9,472 nt of DNA, taken from NCBI GenBank assembly GCA_035290065.1, contig DATDVD010000153.1, positions 1-9,472 of the forward strand, read 5' to 3'. The notes below the pieces were generated by a model, which saw only the letters and a list, made by a program, of their open reading frames with translations, was not told the origin of the DNA and did no database searches. The first letter of the stretch is position 1, and every line of letters begins with the position of its first letter. Shown here piece after piece: positions 1 to 5,834 of this stretch. A program made the position numbers and the translations under genes. This DNA is from DATDVD01 sp035290065 (GTDB lineage Bacteria > Pseudomonadota > Gammaproteobacteria > Coxiellales > Coxiellaceae).

Positions 1-171
1 TTGTAAATCGACGTTGGGATTGGTTGCCTCACCGCCGATGTCGATAATGTCAGCACCGGTTTCAATCATGTGGCCTGCATGACGCAGTGCTTCTTCGACC
101 GAATGAGCGGGTGCGTAAAAAGAATTGGGTGAGCAGTTGAGAATGCCCATGATAAGAGGGGATTTTTGCAT
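1..171 (-). CDS. folP: Dihydropteroate synthase, N-terminal part (cut by the left edge)
   Basis: Only the first 57 codons are in the window; the rest lies off the left edge. The enzyme joins 6-hydroxymethyl-dihydropterin pyrophosphate to p-aminobenzoate in cytoplasmic folate synthesis. Visible family marks are the MGILN strand (residues 8-12), whose Asn12 matches the phosphate/Mg-binding Asn22 of E. coli, and the GADIIDIGGEAT segment (39-50), matching the usual GA.IIDVGGEST. Position directly after ftsH agrees with the gammaproteobacterial rlmE-ftsH-folP order. The ATG at 171 leaves almost no N-terminal extension before the first strand, shorter than in E. coli; the upstream AAAG is only a weak ribosome site. 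Odd: loop 1, normally TPDSFSDGG, reads SPNSFYAPA, and loop 2, normally STRPG, reads ATNPN, so the Arg that lies near the pABA/sulfonamide site is Asn. A divergent but working FolP or a FolP-like paralogue are both possible; family assignment is firm. Confidence 0.87.
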   Translation of the reverse strand, partial: MQKSPLIMGILNCSPNSFYAPAHSVEEALRHAGHMIETGADIIDIGGEATNPNVDLQ

Positions 172-190
172 ATGGCTTTATTTTCTAAAA

Positions 191-269
191 GTAGGGGCAG
201 AGCGTGCTCTGCCCGAGCGGATTCCAAATCTTGTGCCACATTCTTGGGAAGACCACGGTCTGCCCCTAC
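191..269. repeat. Palindromic repeat element, copy 1 (REP/MITE-like)
   Basis: The 79-bp unit starts with GTAGGGGCAGA (191-201) and ends with the exact complement TCTGCCCCTAC (259-269). Over 19 bp the two ends are inverted repeats with two mismatches. Each end is itself a hairpin: GGGCAGAGC (195-203), two bases, GCTCTGCCC (206-214) on the left; GGGAAGACC (246-254), two bases, GGTCTGCCC (257-265), with one mismatch, on the right. The core is 215-245. No protein is encoded, so it must have spread, if mobile, with help from elsewhere. It starts 20 bp upstream of the folP ATG and would form strong RNA hairpins in an ftsH-folP transcript. Confidence 0.8.
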
Positions 270-351
270 CGTTTATATTATCTGGAGTAAGGCGAGCTGA
301 AAATCCCAGTTATAAAGTAAACGATGAGATCTAACCTCTTACTTCCTCCCC

Positions 352-429
352 GTAGGGGCAGAGCGTGCTCTGCCCGGAATGTAGCGCAAAATTTGGGATC
401 CGCTCGGGCAGACCACGGTCTGCCCCTAC
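352..429. repeat. Palindromic repeat element, copy 2, core inverted relative to copy 1
   Basis: This 78-bp unit has the same ends as copy 1. The left arm, 352-375, is identical to that of copy 1. The right arm hairpin, GGGCAGACC (406-414), two bases, GGTCTGCCC (417-425), is perfect here. The core (376-405) matches copy 1 only when reverse-complemented, with four differences in about 29 positions, all T/C transitions. The right flank (430-441, CGTTTATATTAT) equals that of copy 1 in direct orientation. It sits 46 bp past the ftsH stop codon. Confidence 0.8.
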
Positions 430-475
430 CGTTTATATTATTTTGCCCATGTGGGGATGGGCGAAGCGTTAGGGT

Positions 476-2479
476 CTACTCTTTTTTCTCGGATTTTTTA
501 GGTTTGTGATGTTTGGTTTCTTTTTCTCGGGCTTTTTCTTGCTCAGTTTCATCACCGATAACTTTATCAATGCTATTTTTTAATTTTTCTTTCGTTTTTA
601 CTTCATCCTCTTTTTCTTCTTCGCGTGCTAGCGCTCTTGCTTCTTGTTCTTCAGCCCACCCTTCGGGTTCGCTGGGAACGTGGCCTGCCATGACTTCTTT
701 AATTTGTTTTTCATCAATCGTTTCATATTTAATCAGTGCTTGCGCCATTATTTCTAATTTATCTTTATGTGCTTCAATAATTTTACGGGCGCGAGCATAT
801 GCTGCATTAATAATGATATGCACTTCGCTATCAATTGTTTGTGCCGTCGCTTCGGACACTTCTTTACGACGCGATACCGAACGACCTAAAAATACTTCGT
901 CCTCTTCTTCTCCATAAGTAATCGGCCCTAATTTTTGCGAAAACCCCCACTTGGTAACCATACTGCGTGCTAATCCAGTGGCTTTTTCAATATCGTTCGA
1001 AGCACCCGTGGTAATACGCGCCTCTCCAAAGAAAATTTCTTCCGCTAAACGGCCTCCAAATAACGAGCACAATTGGCCTTCTAGCAACTCGCGTGAATGA
1101 CTGTAACGATCCATTTCCGGTAAAAACATGGTTACCCCTAACGCACGACCACGCGGAATAATACTGACTTTATAGACCGGATCGTGTGAGGGCACATGCA
1201 ATCCCACAATAGCGTGCCCTGCTTCGTGATACGCTGTGAGTTTTTTCTCCGCTTCACTCATTACCATGGAGCGACGTTCAGCTCCCATTAAAATTTTATC
1301 TTTCGCTTTCTCAAATTCAACCATGCCCACTTTATTCTTATCCGCTTTTGCTGCAAATAAAGCCGCTTCATTCACCAAACTAGCCAAATCGGCACCTGAA
1401 AATCCAGGCGTACCGCGCGCAATGACATTGGGTTGTGCATCGGCATTAAGCGGCAATTTGCTCATATGCACTTTTAAAATTTGTTCACGGCCTTTGATAT
1501 CCGGTAATGGCACCACGACTTGACGATCAAAACGACCTGGGCGTAATAAGGCAGGATCTAATACATCTGGTCGGTTAGTAGCCGCCATCACAATCACACC
1601 TTCGTTACCCGAGAACCCATCCATTTCCACCAACAATTGATTTAACGTTTGTTCACGTTCATCGTGACCGCCACCTAATCCTGCACCGCGATGACGTCCT
1701 ACCGCATCAATTTCATCAATAAAAATAATGCACGGCGCTTGTTTTTTCGCTTGCTCAAACATATCGCGCACACGAGAGGCACCCACACCCACAAACATTT
1801 CCACAAAATCAGAGCCTGAAATCGTAAAGAAAGGTACTTTCGCTTCACCGGCTACGGCTTTTGCCAATAAAGTTTTACCCGTACCCGGTGCCCCCATTAA
1901 CAATACACCGCGCGGAATTTTTCCACCCAATCGTTGAAACTTGCCAGGATCTTTTAAAAATTCGACTAATTCGCGCACTTCGTTTTTTGCTTCTTCTACG
2001 CCAGCTACGTCTTTAAACGTTATTTTTACTTGATCTTGACTCAGCATACGCGCGCGCGAACGACCAAATGCCATCGGCCCCCCTTTACCACCACCGCCTT
2101 GCATCTGGCGCATAAAGAAAATCCATACGCCAATTAACAACAACATCGGAAACCAACTGATTAAAATATGCATCAACACGCTTTGCTGCTCAGGTGGTCT
2201 ACCCATAACATTCACGCCTTTTCTCACCATTTCGCCTAGCACGTTTTGATCTTCCATCGGCATGTAGGTAATAAAACGTTGGTTATCTTGCGTAACCCCT
2301 TCAATCACTTGATTTTGCACCGTGACATCTTTCACATTACCGGCATCCAATTGTTTTACAAATTGAGAATAAGAATACTGATTAGCCCCGGGTCGATGCG
2401 GGCCAAAATTATTAAAGACGGTAATTAAAATAACAGCGATCAGAAGCCACAGAAAAAAATTCTTAAACATACTGCTCAT
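476..2479 (-). CDS. ftsH: ATP-dependent zinc metalloprotease FtsH
   Basis: Inner-membrane AAA+ protease that unfolds and degrades membrane and unstable cytoplasmic proteins as a hexamer. The 667 residues show the full architecture: membrane segment 1 (about 7-24), a periplasmic domain (25-102), membrane segment 2 (103-123), a Gly-rich linker (128-134), and the AAA module with Walker A GAPGTGKT (196-203), pore loop FVGVG (229-233), Walker B IIFIDE (251-256) and second region of homology with Arg fingers R313/R316. The protease domain carries HEAGH (418-422) and the third zinc ligand D496. Everything needed for activity is present. The ATG at 2479 has a good ribosome site, AAAGGAA, 7 nt upstream; the Met at codon 4 is too far from it. 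The last 60 or so residues are a Lys/Glu-rich tail unlike the E. coli tail. It follows rlmE in the same direction, with a 115-bp repeat element in the gap. Confidence 0.98.
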   Translation of the reverse strand: MSSMFKNFFLWLLIAVILITVFNNFGPHRPGANQYSYSQFVKQLDAGNVKDVTVQNQVIEGVTQDNQRFITYMPMEDQNVLGEMVRKGVNVMGRPPEQQSVLMHILISWFPMLLLIGVWIFFMRQMQGGGGKGGPMAFGRSRARMLSQDQVKITFKDVAGVEEAKNEVRELVEFLKDPGKFQRLGGKIPRGVLLMGAPGTGKTLLAKAVAGEAKVPFFTISGSDFVEMFVGVGASRVRDMFEQAKKQAPCIIFIDEIDAVGRHRGAGLGGGHDEREQTLNQLLVEMDGFSGNEGVIVMAATNRPDVLDPALLRPGRFDRQVVVPLPDIKGREQILKVHMSKLPLNADAQPNVIARGTPGFSGADLASLVNEAALFAAKADKNKVGMVEFEKAKDKILMGAERRSMVMSEAEKKLTAYHEAGHAIVGLHVPSHDPVYKVSIIPRGRALGVTMFLPEMDRYSHSRELLEGQLCSLFGGRLAEEIFFGEARITTGASNDIEKATGLARSMVTKWGFSQKLGPITYGEEEDEVFLGRSVSRRKEVSEATAQTIDSEVHIIINAAYARARKIIEAHKDKLEIMAQALIKYETIDEKQIKEVMAGHVPSEPEGWAEEQEARALAREEEKEDEVKTKEKLKNSIDKVIGDETEQEKAREKETKHHKPKKSEKKE

Positions 2480-2536
2480 GAATGAGTTCCTTTATCAATG
2501 CCTTAAGGCGCTTTTACTTGCTTTTTACTTTTAGTT

Positions 2537-2651
2537 GTACACTTGAATCCGCCTATAGGCCGGCTTCCGCAGCACAACTAAAGCACAGGAGGCCGGAGGC
2601 CGACGAGCCATTGTGCGTAGGGAGCCGGCCTATAGGCGGATTCAAGTGTAC
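2537..2651. mobile_element. MITE-like element with perfect 29-bp terminal inverted repeats
   Basis: The left end (2537-2565) and right end (2623-2651) are exact reverse complements over 29 bp. The arms contain the 10-bp palindrome GCCTATAGGC. The 57-bp centre has smaller inverted pieces, such as GCACAA (2572-2577) with TTGTGC (2611-2616). No protein is encoded. Both outer ends read GTAC, so a TA target duplication, as in IS630/mariner-type elements, is possible but cannot be told from the repeat itself. It begins 3 bp after the rlmE stop and ends 57 bp before the ftsH start, so an rlmE-ftsH transcript would carry a 29-bp hairpin, a likely RNase III or stability site. No T-run follows on the minus strand, so it is not a standard terminator. 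Confidence 0.88.
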
Positions 2652-2654
2652 TCC

Positions 2655-3269
2655 TTATTCTTTAAATCCTTTACCGAGAACGTAAACCTCGCGGGAGCGT
2701 GAGCGGGAGGATTTGGGCTTCCGCCATTTTACGGAATTGAACGATTTGCGCAAGTTTAGCCCGAAGATATCAGCGCCTTCGCCCTGAAATACTTTGACTA
2801 AAAAATGGCCATCGGGACGTAAGATTTGCTGAGCTAAATCCCACGCTAATTCCACTAAATTCATACTCCTAGGCTGATCAACGGCCCGCAGGCCAGACAT
2901 ATTGGGGGCCATATCAGAGATCACCATATCCACCGGTTCCCCTTCCAACTTTTCTAATAAAGCGTCCAATACCGATTGTTCATTAAAATCACCCTGGAGG
3001 TAAGTGACCCCCGGAAGAGGATCCATAGGGAGAAGATCCAGAGCAAACACTTCTCCGGAAGGCCCCACTAATTGGCTCGCGACCTGAGACCACCCCCCCG
3101 GTGCTGCCCCCAAATCCACAATGCGCATCCCTGGTTCAATTAAGGCGTCTTTTTTATTAATTTCCAGCAACTTATAAGCCGCGCGAGAGACATAACCTTC
3201 TTGATGGGCTTGTTTGACGTAAATATCCGAGAAATGTTCTTTTAGCCAACTTTTACTGCTTGTGCTCAT
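2655..3269 (-). CDS. rlmE: 23S rRNA (uridine-2'-O-)-methyltransferase RlmE (FtsJ/RrmJ)
   Basis: Uses S-adenosylmethionine to methylate the 2'-OH of U2552 (E. coli numbering) in the 23S rRNA A-loop, a late step of large-subunit assembly linked to heat-shock recovery. The 204 residues match the normal length. The SAM-binding motif VDLGAAPGGW is at 51-60, and the catalytic K-D-K-E tetrad is complete: K33 (in SRAAYKLLEI), D119 (in VISDMAPN), K159 (in LVKVFQGEG) and E194 (in SREVYVLGKG). The ATG at 3269 gives the expected N-terminus; upstream is only a weak AGAG ribosome site. It heads the rlmE-ftsH-folP set. Two candidate promoters precede it, one consensus-like and one with a PmrA-type box (separate entries). 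Confidence 0.97.
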   Translation of the reverse strand: MSTSSKSWLKEHFSDIYVKQAHQEGYVSRAAYKLLEINKKDALIEPGMRIVDLGAAPGGWSQVASQLVGPSGEVFALDLLPMDPLPGVTYLQGDFNEQSVLDALLEKLEGEPVDMVISDMAPNMSGLRAVDQPRSMNLVELAWDLAQQILRPDGHFLVKVFQGEGADIFGLNLRKSFNSVKWRKPKSSRSRSREVYVLGKGFKE

Positions 3270-3278
3270 TACATCTCT

Positions 3279-3307
3279 GTTATAGCGTACATCGAATTAA
3301 TTTTCAA
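3279..3307 (-). promoter_or_regulatory. rlmE: Sigma-70-type promoter for rlmE
   Basis: On the minus strand TTGAAA (3307-3302) is followed after exactly 17 nt by TATAAC (3284-3279), a near-consensus sigma-70 promoter. The predicted start of transcription, about 3272, is only some 3 nt before the rlmE ATG, so a message from here would be almost leaderless. I see no convincing sigma-32 motif, although rlmE-ftsH is heat-shock controlled in E. coli. Confidence 0.6.
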
Positions 3308-3311
3308 ATAG

Positions 3312-3344
3312 AGTATACGGAGAAAAGATTAAAGTTTTATTAAA
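3312..3344 (-). promoter_or_regulatory. PmrA-type box with -10, facing rlmE
   Basis: Read on the minus strand: half-site TTTAATAAA (3344-3336), 2 nt, half-site TTTAATCTT (3333-3325), 7 nt, then TATACT (3317-3312) as -10. Both half-sites hold the TTAAT core of the Legionella/Coxiella PmrA half-site CTTAATATT, and the spacing is the same as in the three plus-strand boxes of this window. Transcription would start near 3305, giving rlmE a leader of about 36 nt that includes its AGAG ribosome site. The region is AT-rich and the target is a housekeeping gene, so chance is a real alternative. Confidence 0.42.
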
Positions 3345-3379
3345 AGAAGAAGATAGCGTGATGAAAATCAAGTATGCCT

Positions 3380-3412
3380 TTTAAGGATTTGTTAATATAG
3401 AAAGGGTATAGT
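3380..3412 (+). promoter_or_regulatory. PmrA-type box with -10, facing the gene at 3446
   Basis: Half-site TTTAAGGAT (3380-3388), 2 nt, half-site GTTAATATA (3391-3399), 7 nt, then TATAGT (3407-3412) as -10. The second half-site is a close match to CTTAATATT; the first keeps TTAA and the final T. No TTGACA-like -35 is present, as expected for an activator-dependent promoter. Predicted start near 3419, about 26 nt before the preferred ATG at 3446. Confidence 0.58.
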
Positions 3413-3445
3413 GAAAATGAAGGCATGATTTTAAGGATAAATCGG

Positions 3446-4537
3446 ATGAGTATACGAGCAGATGAAATAAAATCTCGCGCCAAAATAGGGATGGGAGTGT
3501 GGGTAATTGCAGGGGTAATTACAGGAGTATGCGTAGGCCTTATGCATTCTACGATAGGAGCGGGATGGATAGTAGCTATAGGTACCATAGCCGGAATTAT
3601 GGCCGCCATTCTGGCGGATACCTTTTTGAAATTAATGGTTTCCTATTTAGCGGCTAGTGGGGAAATGGGCCAAAAATCCCTTAATACCCGCGCGCTTCAA
3701 GCCGCAGTCTGGATCGCGGTATTAGCCAGCGCCGCCGTGGCCAGTATGTTTATTCCTTGGCCCCTATTGGTGGATGATATAGCAGCCCCTACCGCTGTCT
3801 TTCAGCTGATGAGTAATTTACTTAAAATCATTTATTTTGGATTGATTACGGAATTAATGGTGCATGTGATTCCGAGTATTCAATGTTCAGAAAAAAAAGG
3901 TGCTACTCACCGTAGCCTAGGCGCCACTCCGGAAGCCTTTCGTCTTCGAAAGCCCTGGAATCTTTCAAGGTTCTGGCAAAGACGCACTCCTTTTAAACCC
4001 CCCAACGTTACCTGTGTTTTTGTAGGTTCAAAAACTGCGTGGAAGGCGATGGAAGACAAAGATGGCGCACATCCGCCCGTAATGCTTCAAGATCGTTGCT
4101 TAAAAGTTATCGATATTCCGGATAATCAATTGAATGATCTCTCCTCATTAGAGGCAAGTTTACGAGCTAGCGTAAAACCTTCTACGATTTATATTCTTTC
4201 TGCCTCTCAACTCGCTACTAAATTAGAAATGTGTATTCGCTCTATTCGTGCCATTGCAGGAGAGTATCAACTCATCGTATTAATCGATAGAAGACCTTCT
4301 ATAACCCCACAAGCACAAACTGCCAGATCATTGTGGGTTCTGGATCCTAAAGCCTTTGCGGCTGATCGTAGACTTATTTATTGCCCTTATCCACTCACGG
4401 ATCCTTCTTTAGGAATGGACCTTCCGTCGCATGTCAAAATGCAAACGTTTTTACAACGAATAGCCGATATGGTGGCACCAGAACAAGCTCTTGAGCAAGT
4501 ACCGGCAGCGGCAGCAGCAGCAGCACCAGCTCCTTAA
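3446..4537 (+). CDS. Unknown membrane protein, candidate PmrA-regulated Dot/Icm effector
   Basis: I do not recognise this protein. The start at 3446 (363 residues) is preferred over the in-frame ATG at 3425, because AAGGAT lies about 7-9 nt before 3446, while 3425 has AAGG only 1 nt away. Numbered from 3446, the first 145 residues hold four likely membrane segments (about 16-33, 40-63, 85-105, 117-141), followed by a basic stretch (about 160-185). A soluble region (about 187-343) follows with alternating hydrophobic strands (VTCVFVG, TIYILSA, YQLIVLIDRR, SLWVLD) that suggest an alpha/beta fold. The C-terminus ends in seven Ala codons (4505-4525) and a Pro/Ala tip. No signal peptide or enzyme motif is seen. 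It is divergent from rlmE, convergent with the MFS gene (5 bp gap) and sits behind a PmrA-type box. Effector status is inferred only from the box and the lack of known relatives. Confidence 0.8.
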   Translation: MSIRADEIKSRAKIGMGVWVIAGVITGVCVGLMHSTIGAGWIVAIGTIAGIMAAILADTFLKLMVSYLAASGEMGQKSLNTRALQAAVWIAVLASAAVASMFIPWPLLVDDIAAPTAVFQLMSNLLKIIYFGLITELMVHVIPSIQCSEKKGATHRSLGATPEAFRLRKPWNLSRFWQRRTPFKPPNVTCVFVGSKTAWKAMEDKDGAHPPVMLQDRCLKVIDIPDNQLNDLSSLEASLRASVKPSTIYILSASQLATKLEMCIRSIRAIAGEYQLIVLIDRRPSITPQAQTARSLWVLDPKAFAADRRLIYCPYPLTDPSLGMDLPSHVKMQTFLQRIADMVAPEQALEQVPAAAAAAAPAP

Positions 4538-4542
4538 CCCCT

Positions 4543-5793
4543 TTACCGTTCGTGACAAAAGGTTTCACGAATAAAAAACAAGCTGACTAAAAGGCCTAGA
4601 CAATAAACGACAGGTAAAACCATCAAGGCATAACGATAATCCGCCGCCCCATAAATAGGATGATCACTGGCTAGCGAAACGTCGGAATGATGGTGTAATA
4701 AAAACCCTACTAACGGTTGAAACACAATACCGGCTGCAACTACCGCCATATTATTCACCGCAATGGCCGTGGCTTTGGCATTGTGCGTGGCATTATCTTT
4801 CACCACCGCAAAACTTAACACTTGTCCTGAGCACGCAGCCCCTTGTAAAAATAATAACACGCCTAATACCCACAACGACAAATGCCAATACACAATACTG
4901 CTAGCGGCGAGTAAACCCAGAAAAGTGGTTACACGCAATAATAAGATACGTCGACGAATCGCATCGGACCAAAATCCAATTAAAGGGCTTGCAAGACCAA
5001 TGCCTACCCACATCAAACTAACAAACGTTGCCGCTTCACCATTACTCATGTGATACGCGGTGGTTAAAAAAGGCACGCCCCAGAGGGATGCAAACAATGA
5101 CATCGGCGCCCAATTTAAAAAAGCATACAAACCCACGGTCCATGTTTGTGGATTTTTTAAAATAATTTTTAATCCTTCGGAAATTTTTTTATCGCAAACA
5201 CGATTTTCTTCCTTAAATTGATGATCGGGTTCCCGCATAAAAGCACCTACTAGGGCTGCCAATAGCACACTAATGAGGGCTAATCCCCACATGGTTTGGC
5301 GCCAACCGATATGATCGACGATATACGCGACTGGAATTTCGCCGCCCATTGCCCCCAATGCTGCAAAAAGCTGTGCAAAACCGGCCAAAATGGCAAAGTG
5401 TTTTTTATCAAACCAGCGATCGGCTACGGCTAACACGGAAATAAACGCAAAAGCTGATCCAAATCCCATCGATGCACGAGCCCAGGAACCTCCTACCATG
5501 GAATGAGTCACCCCAAATAAGGCCGCGCCTAATGCACAGATCACCAAAGCCGTCGCGACAATGTGACGCACCCCAAATTTGTCCAATAACATGCCGGCTG
5601 GAATTTGCATGCCGGTATAGGTATAAAAATAAAAAGCTGACATAAGGCCCAAGCCTATCGCGTCGATATGAAGATCGCGCATCAAATCCCCCGTCATGAC
5701 ACTGGGAGAAACTTGAACTCCCATTTCGTAAAAAAGAAACAGGGAAACTAACGCAAATACAAAAAAAGATTTAGCAGAGGTTTTCGATTTCAT
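4543..5793 (-). CDS. Major facilitator superfamily transporter (possibly Pht-like)
   Basis: A 416-residue secondary transporter of the inner membrane with about 12 hydrophobic segments in two halves, joined by a charged loop (about 187-208). The loop 2-3 signature GMLLDKFGVR (67-76) is classic MFS motif A, and GFWSDAIRRR (273-282) is its weaker echo in the second half. The start of the first helix (FFVFALVSLFLFYEMGVQVSPSV) and the YFYTYTGMQIPAG stretch resemble the Pht nutrient transporters of Legionella, Coxiella and Francisella, but this is from memory and the substrate cannot be inferred. The ATG at 5793 is chosen because the hydrophobic N-terminus begins just after it. The open frame continues upstream to 5928, but that part is Cys/Gln-rich, not membrane-like, and overlaps the start of the opposite gene. 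The ribosome site is weak. It is convergent with the gene at 3446 and divergent from the one at 5835. Confidence 0.9.
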   Translation of the reverse strand: MKSKTSAKSFFVFALVSLFLFYEMGVQVSPSVMTGDLMRDLHIDAIGLGLMSAFYFYTYTGMQIPAGMLLDKFGVRHIVATALVICALGAALFGVTHSMVGGSWARASMGFGSAFAFISVLAVADRWFDKKHFAILAGFAQLFAALGAMGGEIPVAYIVDHIGWRQTMWGLALISVLLAALVGAFMREPDHQFKEENRVCDKKISEGLKIILKNPQTWTVGLYAFLNWAPMSLFASLWGVPFLTTAYHMSNGEAATFVSLMWVGIGLASPLIGFWSDAIRRRILLLRVTTFLGLLAASSIVYWHLSLWVLGVLLFLQGAACSGQVLSFAVVKDNATHNAKATAIAVNNMAVVAAGIVFQPLVGFLLHHHSDVSLASDHPIYGAADYRYALMVLPVVYCLGLLVSLFFIRETFCHER

Positions 5794-5808
5794 GGTAATC
5801 TTGGAGCC

Positions 5809-5816
5809 GTTATAAC
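5809..5816. promoter_or_regulatory. Possible shared -10 (GTTATAAC) of a divergent promoter
   Basis: The 41-bp gap between the MFS gene and the gene at 5835 contains the palindrome GTTATAAC, which reads TATAAC on both strands. As a -10 it would place starts near 5823 (+) and 5802 (-), leaving leaders of about 12 and 9 nt. No good -35 is visible in either direction, and no PmrA-type box fits, so this is a weak call. Confidence 0.3.
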
Positions 5817-5834
5817 CTGGACAGAGTAGCCAAC

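Larger units (their letters stand above)
172..475. other. Gene-free spacer between folP and ftsH
   Basis: This 304-base stretch holds no convincing gene. Two short reading frames on the plus strand exist only because they run through the repeats. It contains two related palindromic elements (191-269 and 352-429), a 31-bp direct repeat covering their right ends and flank (251-281 and 411-441), and a small hairpin, GCCCAT at 445-450 with ATGGGC at 457-462, just past the ftsH stop. No promoter for folP stands out, so folP is probably read through from ftsH across the repeats. Confidence 0.6.

Noticed and set aside
445..462. Hairpin GCCCAT/ATGGGC downstream of ftsH, as a terminator
   Set aside because: The stem is only 6 bp and is followed by A-rich, not T-rich, sequence on the ftsH strand.
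125..509. Two short plus-strand reading frames between folP and ftsH
   Set aside because: They run through the palindromic repeats and over the ends of folP and ftsH, with no ribosome sites or recognisable protein.
4505..4525. GCA/GCG run as a phase-variation tract
   Set aside because: It is a trinucleotide run at the very end of the gene; changes in length would only alter the number of Ala residues, not the frame.
4549..4571. Hairpin TTCGTGA/TCACGAA at the convergent gene ends, as a terminator
   Set aside because: It has a 7-bp stem with a 9-nt loop but no T-run follows on either strand, and it lies inside the MFS coding end.
5783..5816. PmrA-type box before the gene at 5835
   Set aside because: Only one half-like site (GGTAATCTT) is found; its partner is poor and the spacing to the -10 is off by one.
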